Assembly: GCF_002014975.1 (NCBI RefSeq) | Contig: NZ_MUXV01000029.1 | Coordinates: 1 to 25,863, forward strand | DNA length: 25,863 nucleotides | DNA from: Moraxella bovis | Lineage (GTDB): Bacteria; Pseudomonadota; Gammaproteobacteria; Pseudomonadales; Moraxellaceae | Reading direction: 5' to 3' | Shown: positions 1-7,949 of the stretch, in pieces | Layout of the letters: every line of letters starts with the position of its first letter | Position numbering within the stretch: position 1 is the stretch's first letter | Notes under the pieces: model-generated | What the model was told of the DNA's origin: nothing | The model's input: the letters and a program-made list of their open reading frames with translations, nothing else | The model's database searches: none | Program-made: the position numbers and the translations under genes

Positions 1-23
1 TTTTTCCAAACCCAACTCCCCAA

Positions 24-65
24 AAACCCAAACCCCCCACCATCTCTGGCAGGGGGTTTGGGTTT
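24..65 (-). terminator. Rho-independent terminator of the str operon (after tuf)
   Basis: A perfect 14-bp inverted repeat (24-37 AAACCCAAACCCCC, 52-65 GGGGGTTTGGGTTT) with a 14-nt loop lies 43 bp beyond the tuf stop codon. Read on the minus strand, the stem ends in GGGTTTTTGGGG, giving a short U stretch. It is very strong for its length, as expected after a highly transcribed operon. Confidence 0.85.
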
Positions 66-107
66 GACTTGGTTAGTCTTGTTTGCTGTTAAGCCAATCT
101 TGTTAGA

Positions 108-1298
108 TTAGTTCTTAACGTTAGCAACAACACCAGCACCTACGGTACGACCGCCTTCACGGATGGCGAAGCGTAGACCTTTGTCCATGGCGATTGGGTG
201 GATAAGCTCAACACTCATCTCAACGTTGTCGCCAGGCATAACCATTTCAGTACCTTCTTGTAGAGTGATGGCACCAGTTACGTCAGTGGTACGGAAGTAG
301 AACTGTGGACGATAGCCATTTAGGAATGGCGTATGACGACCACCTTCTTCTTTTGACAGTACATATACTTCTGCGTCAAATTGGGTGTGCGGGGTGATTG
401 AACCGGGCTTAGCAAGTACTTGACCACGTTGAACTTCTTCACGCTTAGTACCACGTAGTAGCACACCACAGTTCTCGCCCGCACGACCTTCGTCTAGTAG
501 CTTACGGAACATCTCAACACCAGTACAGGTAGTCTTGGCAGTGTCTTTGATACCAACGATTTCAACTTCGTCGCCCACTTTGATGATGCCAGATTCAACA
601 CGACCAGTTACCACAGTACCACGACCAGAGATTGAGAATACGTCTTCGATTGGCATTAGGAATGCTTTATCGATGTCACGCTCTGGCTCAGGGATGTAGC
701 TGTCTAGAGTGCTTAGTAGCTCTAGGATAGCAGGCTCGCCGTATTGACCTTGGTCGCCATTTAGACCTAGTAGTGCAGAACCTTTGATGATAGGCGTGTC
801 ATCACCTGGGAAGTCGTAGTCAGACAGAAGTTCACGTACTTCCATTTCTACTAGTTCTAGTAGCTCTTCGTCATCTACTAGGTCGCACTTGTTCATGAAT
901 ACCATGATGTAAGGTACGCCAACCTGACGAGATAGAAGGATGTGCTCACGAGTTTGTGGCATAGGACCGTCGGTTGCAGCAACAACTAGGATAGCACCGT
1001 CCATTTGAGCCGCACCAGTAATCATGTTTTTAACATAGTCGGCGTGACCGGGGCAGTCTACGTGTGCATAGTGACGGTTAGCAGTGTCGTACTCGATGTG
1101 AGAGGTATTAATGGTAATACCACGAGCTTTTTCTTCAGGCGCTGAGTCAATGGCAGCGTAGTCTTTTGCTTCACCACCGTGATGCTTAGCAGCAACGGTT
1201 GCAATAGCAGCAGTTAGGGTAGTTTTACCGTGGTCAACGTGACCGATGGTACCAACATTTACGTGTGGTTTGTTACGTTCGAATTTGGCTTTGGCCAT
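108..1298 (-). CDS. tuf: Elongation factor Tu
   Basis: EF-Tu is the cytosolic GTPase that brings aminoacyl-tRNA to the ribosomal A site. At 396 aa it has the usual length. The P-loop GHVDHGKTT is at residues 19-27, followed by the DCPGH switch II and NKCD guanine-specificity motifs, then the two C-terminal beta-barrel domains ending in [10 protein letters not shown]. The ATG is preceded by AAGGATATTATC, a good Shine-Dalgarno. It is the last gene of rpsL-rpsG-fusA-tuf, with a 108-bp spacer from fusA and a strong terminator behind it. Leucine is coded mostly by CTA, as seen in several stretches read by eye. Proteobacteria often carry a second tuf copy elsewhere, so this may be tufA or tufB. Confidence 0.98.
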   Translation of the reverse strand: MAKAKFERNKPHVNVGTIGHVDHGKTTLTAAIATVAAKHHGGEAKDYAAIDSAPEEKARGITINTSHIEYDTANRHYAHVDCPGHADYVKNMITGAAQMDGAILVVAATDGPMPQTREHILLSRQVGVPYIMVFMNKCDLVDDEELLELVEMEVRELLSDYDFPGDDTPIIKGSALLGLNGDQGQYGEPAILELLSTLDSYIPEPERDIDKAFLMPIEDVFSISGRGTVVTGRVESGIIKVGDEVEIVGIKDTAKTTCTGVEMFRKLLDEGRAGENCGVLLRGTKREEVQRGQVLAKPGSITPHTQFDAEVYVLSKEEGGRHTPFLNGYRPQFYFRTTDVTGAITLQEGTEMVMPGDNVEMSVELIHPIAMDKGLRFAIREGGRTVGAGVVANVKN

Positions 1299-1406
1299 GA
1301 TAATATCCTTTTGATTCGTGCAAACTGCACAAGGTTTTGATAAATGATTGTTTTAGCTTACCACTTATGGACAAACCAAAACGGGATTTAAGTGAGATGA
1401 TTATGA

Positions 1407-3533
1407 TTACTCATCATCATCTTTGGCAGTGAATTTCTTGATGATCTCGTCTGCCACATTCTTAGGCGTTTCTTGGTATTTGGCAAATTCCATAGAGTAA
1501 GTTGCACGACCTTGAGACATAGAACGCATTTGGGTGGCATAGCCGAACATTTCAGCAAGTGGCACTTCTGCACGGATGGCTTTGGTGCCACCAGGCAAGT
1601 CGTCCATGCCTTGAACCACGCCACGACGACGGTTAAGGTCGCCCATGATGTCGCCCATGTAGTCTTCTGGGGTCTCAACTTCTACTTTCATGATAGGCTC
1701 TAGCAGGGCAGGAGATGCTTGCATGAAGCCTTTCTTGAATGCGATAGAACCCGCCATTTTAAACGATAGCTCGTCAGAGTCCACGTCATGGTAAGAACCA
1801 TCATATAGGGTCGCTTTAACATTAACGACTGGATAGCCTGCCAGAACGCCGTTCTTCATACGCTCTTGGATACCTTTATCTACCGCACCGTGGTATTCTT
1901 TTGGTACAACACCGCCCACGATTTCTTCGGCAAATTCGTATTCCACATCACCTTCTGGATCAAGTGGTTCAAGACGTAGCCAAACATGACCAAACTTACC
2001 ACGACCACCTGTTTGACGAACAAACTTACCTTCAACTTCAACCGTTTGACGGATGGTTTCACGGTAGGCAACCTGTGGAGCACCGATGTTGGCTTCAACG
2101 CCAAATTCACGCTTCATACGGTCAACGATGATGTCAAGGTGCAATTCACCCATACCAGAGATGATGGTTTGACCACTCTCTTCGTCTGTGCGTACACGGA
2201 ACGAAGGGTCTTCTTTGGCAAGACGACCTAGAGCGATAGACATTTTTTCTTGGTCGGCTTTGGTTTTTGGCTCAACCGCTAGCGAAATAACTGGGTCTGG
2301 GAACTCCATACGTTCCAAGGTGATGATGTTGTCATTATCACACAAGGTATCGCCCGTGGTTACGTCTTTTAGACCCACAAATGCGACGATGTCGCCCGCA
2401 CGAACTTCATCAACTTCGTTTTGGCTGTTGGCATGCATCTCAACGATACGACCGATACGCTCACGCTTCATCTTAACAGGGTTATAAACGCTGTCGCCTT
2501 GTTTTGCAACGCCAGAGTACACACGAACGAAAGTTAGGTTACCCACGTATTTGTCATTCATGATTTTGAACGCAAGGGCGGCAAATGGTGCATCATCAGA
2601 AGATTCACGGCTACCTTCGGTTTCGTCTTTGTCATCTAGAATGCCTTTGATGGCCTCAACGTCAGTGGGGGCAGGCAAGAACTCGATGACGGCATCAAGC
2701 ATACGCTGTACGCCTTTGTTTTTAAAGGCAGTACCACAAAGCATTGGCTGGATTTCACATGCTAGTGTACGAGCACGAAGACCAGCGACGATGTCTTCAC
2801 GAGACAAATCGCCTTCTTCTAGGTATTTGTCCATCAGCTCTTCTGATGACTCGGCAGCTGCTTCAACCATGTTGTTGCGCCATTCGTTGGCAGTATCTAC
2901 TAGGTCGGCAGGAATCTCGCCATATTCAAACTTCATGCCTTGAGATTCTACATCCCAAATGATGGATTTCATCTCAAGCAGGTCAACAACACCTTCAAAG
3001 TTATCTTCTGCACCGATTGGCACAACTACAGGCACAGGATTACCGCCCAGACGGGTTTTAACTTGCTCAACCACACGGAAGAAGTTGGCACCTGTTCTGT
3101 CCATTTTGTTAACAAAGGCAAGACGTGGCACTTTGTATTTGTTGGCTTGACGCCATACCGTCTCTGACTGAGGCTGTACACCACCAACCGCACAGTACAC
3201 CATACATGCACCATCAAGCACACGCATAGAACGCTCAACTTCAATGGTAAAGTCAACGTGACCGGGGGTGTCGATCAGGTTAATGCGGTGTTCTGGGAAT
3301 TGATCAGACATACCTGACCAAAAGCAAGTGGTCGCGGCAGAAGTAATGGTAATACCACGCTCTTGCTCTTGCTCCATCCAGTCCATCGTTGCAGCACCTT
3401 CGTGCACTTCGCCGATTTTGTGGCTTTTACCTGTGTAGAACAAAATACGCTCTGAGGTCGTGGTTTTACCTGCGTCAATGTGTGCAGAAATACCGATGTT
3501 ACGGTATCTATTTAAGGGGGTTTTACGTGCCAT
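1407..3533 (-). CDS. fusA: Elongation factor G
   Basis: EF-G is the ribosomal translocase GTPase, which also acts in ribosome recycling. The 708-aa length is normal. The G1 motif AHIDAGKTT is near residues 17-25, DTPGHVDFT forms switch II, and NKMDRTGA is the guanine-binding motif. Domains II-V follow, ending in a lysine/aspartate-rich tail ([10 protein letters not shown]). The start codon follows CTAGGAAAAATT, a usable ribosome binding site. It is the third gene of the str operon. The 121-bp spacer from rpsG contains two inverted repeats (listed separately), which could modulate fusA expression. Confidence 0.98.
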   Translation of the reverse strand: MARKTPLNRYRNIGISAHIDAGKTTTSERILFYTGKSHKIGEVHEGAATMDWMEQEQERGITITSAATTCFWSGMSDQFPEHRINLIDTPGHVDFTIEVERSMRVLDGACMVYCAVGGVQPQSETVWRQANKYKVPRLAFVNKMDRTGANFFRVVEQVKTRLGGNPVPVVVPIGAEDNFEGVVDLLEMKSIIWDVESQGMKFEYGEIPADLVDTANEWRNNMVEAAAESSEELMDKYLEEGDLSREDIVAGLRARTLACEIQPMLCGTAFKNKGVQRMLDAVIEFLPAPTDVEAIKGILDDKDETEGSRESSDDAPFAALAFKIMNDKYVGNLTFVRVYSGVAKQGDSVYNPVKMKRERIGRIVEMHANSQNEVDEVRAGDIVAFVGLKDVTTGDTLCDNDNIITLERMEFPDPVISLAVEPKTKADQEKMSIALGRLAKEDPSFRVRTDEESGQTIISGMGELHLDIIVDRMKREFGVEANIGAPQVAYRETIRQTVEVEGKFVRQTGGRGKFGHVWLRLEPLDPEGDVEYEFAEEIVGGVVPKEYHGAVDKGIQERMKNGVLAGYPVVNVKATLYDGSYHDVDSDELSFKMAGSIAFKKGFMQASPALLEPIMKVEVETPEDYMGDIMGDLNRRRGVVQGMDDLPGGTKAIRAEVPLAEMFGYATQMRSMSQGRATYSMEFAKYQETPKNVADEIIKKFTAKDDDE

Positions 3534-3570
3534 AATTTTTCCTAGAAAAATTGCGAGTAATTGGGTGTCA

Positions 3571-3640
3571 GTTTGTCATGATAAGACATAATTATGACCG
3601 CACCATGACAAACGACTGATATTGTTTGGCAAGCCAAACA
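3571..3640 (-). promoter_or_regulatory. Structured rpsG-fusA spacer with two inverted repeats
   Basis: Two inverted repeats lie in the spacer between rpsG and fusA. GTTTGTCATG at 3571-3580 pairs perfectly with CATGACAAAC at 3604-3613 (10 bp, 23-nt loop). TGTTTGGC at 3623-3630 pairs with GCCAAACA at 3633-3640 (8 bp, 2-nt loop). Neither is followed by a U-run in the direction of transcription, so they do not look like terminators. An RNA-processing, attenuation or translational-control role is inferred only. Confidence 0.5.
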
Positions 3641-3654
3641 CGCTTTTAATAAAA

Positions 3655-4128
3655 TTAGAAGCGGAAGTGCGAGAACGCTTTGTTAGCGTCAGCCATACGG
3701 TGAACGTCATCACGTTTTTTGATGGCAGCACCTTTACCTTCGGCGGCGTCATTTAGCTCGCCTGCTAGGCGTAGAGCCATAGACTTCTCAGAACGCTTAG
3801 CGGCAGCGTCAGCCAACCAACGCATGGCTAGGGCAGTACGACGGGAGGGACGGACTTCCATAGGCACTTGGTAGGTGGCACCACCAACACGGCGGGCTTT
3901 TACTTCCACCGTTGGGCGAACGCTTTCTAGCACTTCTTCAAAGAAAGCCACTGGGTTTTCGATGTTACGCTTGGCAGCAACGCTCTCTAACGCACCATAA
4001 ACGATTTTTTCAGCGACTGATTTTTTGCCGTCAACCATAACGTGGTTGATGAATTTGGCGATGGTTTGGCTGCCGAACTTAGGATCAGGTAGAATTTCAC
4101 GGGCAGCGACGACACGACGTCTTGGCAT
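3655..4128 (-). CDS. rpsG: 30S ribosomal protein S7
   Basis: S7 is a primary 16S rRNA 3'-domain binder that nucleates assembly of the 30S head. The 157-aa protein begins [16 protein letters not shown] and carries the family core [18 protein letters not shown] and [17 protein letters not shown]. It ends with the C-terminal KAFSHFRF. The start is set by AAGGAACTATT before the ATG. It is the second gene of the str operon, 153 bp after rpsL. In enterobacteria S7 is the autogenous repressor of this operon; whether that holds here cannot be read from the sequence. Confidence 0.98.
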   Translation of the reverse strand: MPRRRVVAAREILPDPKFGSQTIAKFINHVMVDGKKSVAEKIVYGALESVAAKRNIENPVAFFEEVLESVRPTVEVKARRVGGATYQVPMEVRPSRRTALAMRWLADAAAKRSEKSMALRLAGELNDAAEGKGAAIKKRDDVHRMADANKAFSHFRF

Positions 4129-4281
4129 AATAGTTCCTTATGTCTTCAGGGTAAATCTGGCATACAATCTTAAAATAAATCAAGCATTTAGCCAGCCTTA
4201 CTGCATGATTGTGGGCATGGGGTAGATTAACACACATCATCACAAGCCATGCACAGGTTAAATTTGGGTTATTGAGCTAAA

Positions 4282-4656
4282 TTACGCCTTAGGACGTTTA
4301 GCACCATACTTAGAACGACCTTGTTTACGGTCTTTAACGCCTGCACAGTCAAGTGCACCACGAACAGTGTGATAACGCACACCTGGTAGATCTTTTACAC
4401 GACCACCACGGATAAGCACAACGCTGTGCTCTTGTAGGTTATGACCTTCACCGCCGATGTAGCTAGATACCTCATAGCCAGAAGTCAAACGAACACGACA
4501 TACTTTACGCATGGCTGAGTTTGGCTTTTTAGGGGTGGTGGTGTATACACGAGTACAAACGCCACGACGTTGTGGGCAAGCTTGTAGTGCAGGTACTTTT
4601 GACTTTTCAGTAATGGTCTTGCGACCCTTACGGATAAGTTGGTTTGTAGTTGCCAT
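4282..4656 (-). CDS. rpsL: 30S ribosomal protein S12
   Basis: S12 sits at the decoding centre of the 30S subunit and takes part in tRNA selection. I chose the ATG at 4656 ([13 protein letters not shown], 124 aa), which matches the conserved N-terminus and follows GGGAGATATTGCCT, rather than the in-frame ATG six bases upstream. The PKKPNS loop is at residues 42-47 and the [10 protein letters not shown] loop at about 87-96. Both lysines (K43, K88) whose replacement is known to give streptomycin resistance are unaltered. It is the first gene of the str operon, directly downstream of a consensus-like promoter. Confidence 0.97.
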   Translation of the reverse strand: MATTNQLIRKGRKTITEKSKVPALQACPQRRGVCTRVYTTTPKKPNSAMRKVCRVRLTSGYEVSSYIGGEGHNLQEHSVVLIRGGRVKDLPGVRYHTVRGALDCAGVKDRKQGRSKYGAKRPKA

Positions 4657-4684
4657 AGGCAATATCTCCCGTTATTAAAATAAT

Positions 4685-4758
4685 GGCTTAAATTAAGCCG
4701 ACCAAGCCCCTTTATAGGGCTAATATACTATTATACGTGATTTTAAAAGGTGTTGCAA
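4685..4758 (-). promoter_or_regulatory. str operon promoter and leader hairpins
   Basis: On the minus strand, a -35 TTGCAA (4753-4758) and a -10 TATAAT (4730-4735) are separated by exactly 17 bp, a near-consensus sigma-70 promoter 74 bp upstream of the rpsL start. The transcribed leader contains AGCCC/GGGCT inverted repeats and a 7-bp inverted repeat with a 1-nt centre (GGCTTAAATTAAGCC, 4685-4699), just before the Shine-Dalgarno region. Confidence 0.8.
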
Positions 4759-4808
4759 GTTTTATCTTGGAGTCTGTATAGACAGACCTCACTCAACATC
4801 CACAACCA

Positions 4809-5287
4809 TCACGACCCACCTTCATTTATACGATATTCAAACAGGTGTTCATCCAACAGTTGCTGATAAACACGAGTACACTTAACACTCCTCAAAGATT
4901 CCAATTCACCGCTAGGTAATTTTTTCTCAACATCAACACTAGAATAAAACGTGATTTTTCCGTCTTCACGTGTCAAATCTTTTGGGTCATAAGTGCTGGT
5001 AAGATGGTAATGATAATCACCGTTTGTAAACATCATGCTGTGTGCATCATAACGATGAAATACGGGGTGCTTTTGACTATTTTGACCACAACCTTTGCAT
5101 GCTGTGTGATTTTTAACTCCACTTTACCATTTCTCACAAAGCGATAAATATAATGCGATTTATCAGCCGTACGATGAACGGTAACTTTGGCATTATTTTC
5201 TGTTAGGCAAGAGAAATACAGGGTATCTTTTGCCATAGATGCGTGAGAAAATGACAGTAATAGCAATACAATAATAACTTTTTGCAT
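4809..5287 (-). pseudogene. Small secreted protein, paralogue of the next upstream gene, split by a frameshift
   Basis: Two overlapping reading frames (5287-5033 and 5036-4809) together match the intact neighbour at 5299-5745 from end to end. The first half has a signal peptide (MQKVIIVLLLLSFSHASMA), then LYFSC, a VTVHR segment, and YRFVRNGKVELKITQ. The second half, read from about 5070, continues FHRYDAHSMMFTNGDYHYH and ends with a CxRVYQQLLDEHL motif. Counting residues from TQ to the SMMF segment gives the same spacing as the intact paralogue (27) if the frame changes in the A4/C4 tract (minus strand) at 5064-5074. The tract fits loss of one base, for example A5 to A4. The function is unknown; a periplasmic protein of about 150 aa is expected if intact. 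Confidence 0.7.
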
Positions 5288-5298
5288 AACAAATTTCT

Positions 5299-5745
5299 CT
5301 ACAAATACTCATCAGATAATTGTTTAAAAGTCCTATAACAATAAATGTGTTTATTATAGTCATCACCATTACTGACAATTACGCCACTACGCAAAATAAT
5401 GTCATCCTCCTCTTTTTCTGGTATTTCAAAAGCAGAAAATATATTATAACCATAATTACCATTAGGAAAAAACATACTTACCCCATTACCACGAAACTGA
5501 AGTTGATTAACTCTACTATTTAAACGCATTTGCGTTTGTGTTTGCGTAAGTTTTAATTCAACTTTGCCATTTCTAGTAAAACGGTAAGTATAATTTGGTT
5601 CTATATGATGACTGCGATGTATGGTGATTGTGGCTTGATTTTTTAATTGACAAGCGAATATAAGTTGTTCTTGATTAACATCATATTGTGCCACAGAGAT
5701 TTGGGAAAAGAAAATCAATAATAAACCAATAAATATTTTATTCAC
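5299..5745 (-). CDS. Hypothetical secreted small protein
   Basis: I do not recognise this family. I chose the GTG at 5745, which gives 148 aa beginning VNKIFIGLLLIFFSQISVAQ, a clear Sec signal peptide. A longer frame reaches 5832 but would overlap the upstream gene and bury the signal. The mature part has FACQLKNQATITIHRS, then YTYRFTRNGKVELKLTQ, MFFPNGNYGYN, and a C-terminal CYRTFKQLSDEYL. Two cysteines (in FAC and in the CYRTF segment) could form a disulphide. It is a paralogue of the frameshifted gene 11 bp downstream and lies 22 bp after the gene ending at 5768. A periplasmic role is likely from the signal peptide. A role as immunity or inhibitor protein is only a guess from context. Confidence 0.7.
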   Translation of the reverse strand: MNKIFIGLLLIFFSQISVAQYDVNQEQLIFACQLKNQATITIHRSHHIEPNYTYRFTRNGKVELKLTQTQTQMRLNSRVNQLQFRGNGVSMFFPNGNYGYNIFSAFEIPEKEEDDIILRSGVIVSNGDDYNKHIYCYRTFKQLSDEYL

Positions 5746-5767
5746 AGCATTCAATTCCAGATAAATA

Positions 5768-6305
5768 TTAATGCAACAAACTTTTATCATCAATCTTGCG
5801 ACAATAATGATAATTACCTCTAAATTGGGCAAAGCATTCCCACTGGCTGTATGGTTTATGCCTGTCTTTTTTAGGAATGACCTGTTTGTTATGATTCATA
5901 AAATAACGATAAGCAGGATATTTTGGGTGCACACTCCAACTGCTATCTGTTAATACATTAGCAAATACATGCTTGCCTATCGCCTCCATAGTATAACTAT
6001 GGTTATCTGCATTATCACTGCCATAATATCCACCAAGCAAAATCGATCTATATCGTTCATCGTCAGTATAAAACAAATCCAATCCTGTTACCCCAAAATA
6101 GATATTTAATCGCCAACAATTCATTTCTTGAAAATCTAAATTGGGTTGTTTCATCATACAAACATGATTTTGAGGTGTGGAATTTTCATAATAAACGGTC
6201 TGTTTTGCCAATTCCAGCCAGTTGTTAGGTAACTCAGGGGGAGCGGGCTGGCTGAAATATCGCGATCAACAGCAAGACAATGAGACGTCCAAAATACAAT
6301 TTCAT
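5768..6305 (-). pseudogene. Hypothetical secreted protein, frameshifted in a C5 tract after the signal peptide
   Basis: The ATG at 6305 opens a frame reading MKLYFGRLIVLLLIAIFQPA, a signal peptide, which then hits TGA immediately after a run of five C (G5 on the plus strand, 6237-6241). Dropping one C joins it to the open frame below, PELPNNWLELAKQTVYYENS and onward to the stop at 5768, giving about 178 aa. Without the repair, the lower frame has only a TTG start at 6211 and no signal peptide. The mature part contains several cysteines and tryptophans but no family I recognise. The C5 tract makes this either a decayed gene, a reversible on/off switch or a sequencing error. It lies in the row of small secreted genes behind the LprI-like gene. 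Confidence 0.65.
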
Positions 6306-6323
6306 ATTTCATCCATTCATTTA

Positions 6324-6360
6324 ATAAAAAACCAAAGCACTAAAAATTCACACTTTGGTT
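6324..6360 (-). terminator. Rho-independent terminator after the LprI-like gene
   Basis: On the minus strand, AACCAAAG (6353-6360) pairs with CTTTGGTT (6330-6337) around a 15-nt loop and is followed directly by TTTTTTATT. It separates the hydrolase/LprI-like pair from the downstream small secreted genes, so the pair is probably one transcription unit. Confidence 0.65.
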
Positions 6361-6386
6361 GGATAACTAACACGCCACAACAGTTT

Positions 6387-6782
6387 CTACTCTTTAAGCG
6401 ACTGCAACCATTTTTCTGTTTTTTGCAATTCTTTTAATCTGCTCACATGATGTTTATACATACATTCTGCATACATATTACCATAACCAGAACCCAAAGT
6501 ATCTGGGCTAAATGTACTATGGTATTCACAATCATCTTGAATGAACTGTTCCCAACTTTTATGAGCCACTAATAAAGCGGATTTATTGTATGGATTTAGT
6601 TGTCCCATTCTGCGATTGGTTTGGGCAATTTGCAGGGCAAGTTTTTGACGTTTTTGATCAAAGCATTCCCAACGCCCACCGCCTGTACATATTCTTTGGA
6701 AGTTATCTTGCTGAGCATAAACTTTAGGAGTGGTAATTAATAAAGTAGAAATGCACAACATTATAAATGAGAGTGGTTTCAT
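6387..6782 (-). CDS. LprI-like (DUF1311) periplasmic protein, possible lysozyme inhibitor / immunity protein
   Basis: The ATG at 6782 follows GGAGATTGT and gives 131 aa starting with a Sec signal peptide (MKPLSFIMLCISTLLITTPKVYAQ). The longer open frame to 6887 overlaps the upstream gene and is rejected. The mature protein has the DUF1311/LprI layout: a cysteine pair near the N-terminus (ICTGGGRWEC), a central SWEQFIQDDCEY segment and a C-terminal AECMYKHHVSRLKELQ. In Mycobacterium tuberculosis LprI, this domain inhibits lysozyme. The start lies 11 bp after the stop of a peptidoglycan hydrolase gene, so protecting the producer from that enzyme in the periplasm is a reasonable inference. The domain assignment is fairly secure; the immunity role is untested. 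Confidence 0.75.
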   Translation of the reverse strand: MKPLSFIMLCISTLLITTPKVYAQQDNFQRICTGGGRWECFDQKRQKLALQIAQTNRRMGQLNPYNKSALLVAHKSWEQFIQDDCEYHSTFSPDTLGSGYGNMYAECMYKHHVSRLKELQKTEKWLQSLKE

Positions 6783-6792
6783 ACAATCTCCA

Positions 6793-7830
6793 TTAGCGGT
6801 ATTTAGCAGGTATAACCAACTGAAACTTAGGGGCTTGTTTTGCACCTTTTGCTGTACCATGATAATGCGTATTTTGACCCACACCAAAAACCAACCCTTC
6901 CTTTTTAGCTTGCTCCACTACTGCATTACCCCATTGTTCCAAAGGAACTTTGCCAGATTTAACAGGGTTTAAATAATTAACATGTCCCCCTACTATTGAT
7001 GACATGCCATTAGCACGATCTTTTAAATGGGCTAATACCTGAGCTTGCACTTTTGGTTTGATATCTTTATCAGGCATTTTTTGCACACTACCATAAGCAC
7101 CTGCATTGCCTGATATCTCACTAAATTGATTCGGTGCATTTATCACTTTTCTCACATCACCCTTTGCTAAAAATGCTCTATTCAGTATCGTATCCACCAC
7201 ACCTGCGGTCTGCTTGGCAAATTGATCATCTGGCAAATTAACAACCACTTCTGTCGATGTAACCTTGATAATATCTATCACGTCTTGTTCAGAAAGTGTT
7301 AATTTTGACAATGATTGCACCACCTTCACACTCACCGATTTACTTGCCTTAGGGTCGCACACCCCTTTGGCTTTAATCGTAAAAGTACCTGATTTGGGTG
7401 CGGTAAATGAATAAGTTGTGTCGCTTTTGGCGACTTTGATGAGTGTTTTTTCGTTAGTGGCTGTCCATGTTACTTTTTGGTTGGCGGTGATGATAACACG
7501 CTCGCCACCTTTGAGATTGGCAAGCTCTTTAATGTTGGTGGCTTTATCATTGAGCGTGCCTGTAAAAGCAATCTCTGTACACACATCATAATAATAACTG
7601 TACTCTGCCCCAACCGATGTACCAAAATAATTCCCACCAAGCAAATAACAGACATCCTCATGTTCGGACACCTTCTCAAAGCGACCCTCACCACGCTGGG
7701 CGATGAGTGCTTCACAGTGTTGCTTAGGTGTTTGACCTTTTAAAATATCATCTGGCTTGTATTCGTTGCGACCCGCTGCCGAACGACCACCGTAGATAGA
7801 TTTGAGTTTGGTGCGATACTGCTTTGCCAT
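6793..7830 (-). CDS. SleB-like peptidoglycan hydrolase with Ig-like domain, putative antibacterial effector
   Basis: The 345-aa protein starts at ATG 7830 after TTAGGAGTGCTTGT. It has no signal peptide. Residues 1-100 are an unrecognised region with three cysteines. Residues about 108-171 look like an Ig-like beta domain (TYSFTAPKSGTFTIKAKG). Residues about 178-326 resemble the Hydrolase_2 (SleB/CwlJ) cell-wall hydrolase fold: candidate catalytic E194, ILNR at 215-218, NQFSE at 234-238, HVNYLNP at 283-289 and HYHG at 322-325. Such enzymes cleave peptidoglycan glycan strands. A wall hydrolase without its own export signal, followed by a periplasmic inhibitor-like gene, has the layout of an effector/immunity pair, but no secretion gene lies in the window. 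A Fur box sits 27 bp upstream, suggesting induction by iron starvation. Confidence 0.65.
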   Translation of the reverse strand: MAKQYRTKLKSIYGGRSAAGRNEYKPDDILKGQTPKQHCEALIAQRGEGRFEKVSEHEDVCYLLGGNYFGTSVGAEYSYYYDVCTEIAFTGTLNDKATNIKELANLKGGERVIITANQKVTWTATNEKTLIKVAKSDTTYSFTAPKSGTFTIKAKGVCDPKASKSVSVKVVQSLSKLTLSEQDVIDIIKVTSTEVVVNLPDDQFAKQTAGVVDTILNRAFLAKGDVRKVINAPNQFSEISGNAGAYGSVQKMPDKDIKPKVQAQVLAHLKDRANGMSSIVGGHVNYLNPVKSGKVPLEQWGNAVVEQAKKEGLVFGVGQNTHYHGTAKGAKQAPKFQLVIPAKYR

Positions 7831-7856
7831 ACAAGCACTCCTAATAAGTTAATGAA

Positions 7857-7873
7857 TGATAGTCATTATCATA
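7857..7873 (-). promoter_or_regulatory. Fur box overlapping a -10-like element
   Basis: The minus strand reads TGATAATGACTATCA at 7871-7857. It differs from the 7-1-7 Fur consensus TGATAATNATTATCA by one base and begins 27 bp before the hydrolase start codon. A -10-like TATGAT (7868-7873) overlaps it, the usual geometry for iron-dependent repression. No other strong Fur-like site was noticed in the window, but I did not score the sequence systematically. Confidence 0.7.
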
Positions 7874-7949
7874 ACAAACAAATGTAACAAAAACGCTCAT
7901 CAACTGTTGTTGTTTTGTTATGACATATCATAGAATAACCCTCAGATTT

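Noticed and set aside
4772..4787. GTCTGT-ATAG-ACAGAC hairpin as terminator of the secreted-protein row
   Set aside because: The stem is only 6 bp and no U-run follows on the minus strand.
5057..5110. Programmed -1 ribosomal frameshift as an explanation for the split 4809-5287 gene
   Set aside because: No X-XXY-YYZ slippery heptamer is present in the correct frame at the A4 tract; a simple base loss fits better.
6793..6887. Longer start for the LprI-like protein (open frame to 6887)
   Set aside because: It would overlap the hydrolase gene by 95 bases and bury the signal peptide; the ATG at 6782 has GGAG at the right distance.
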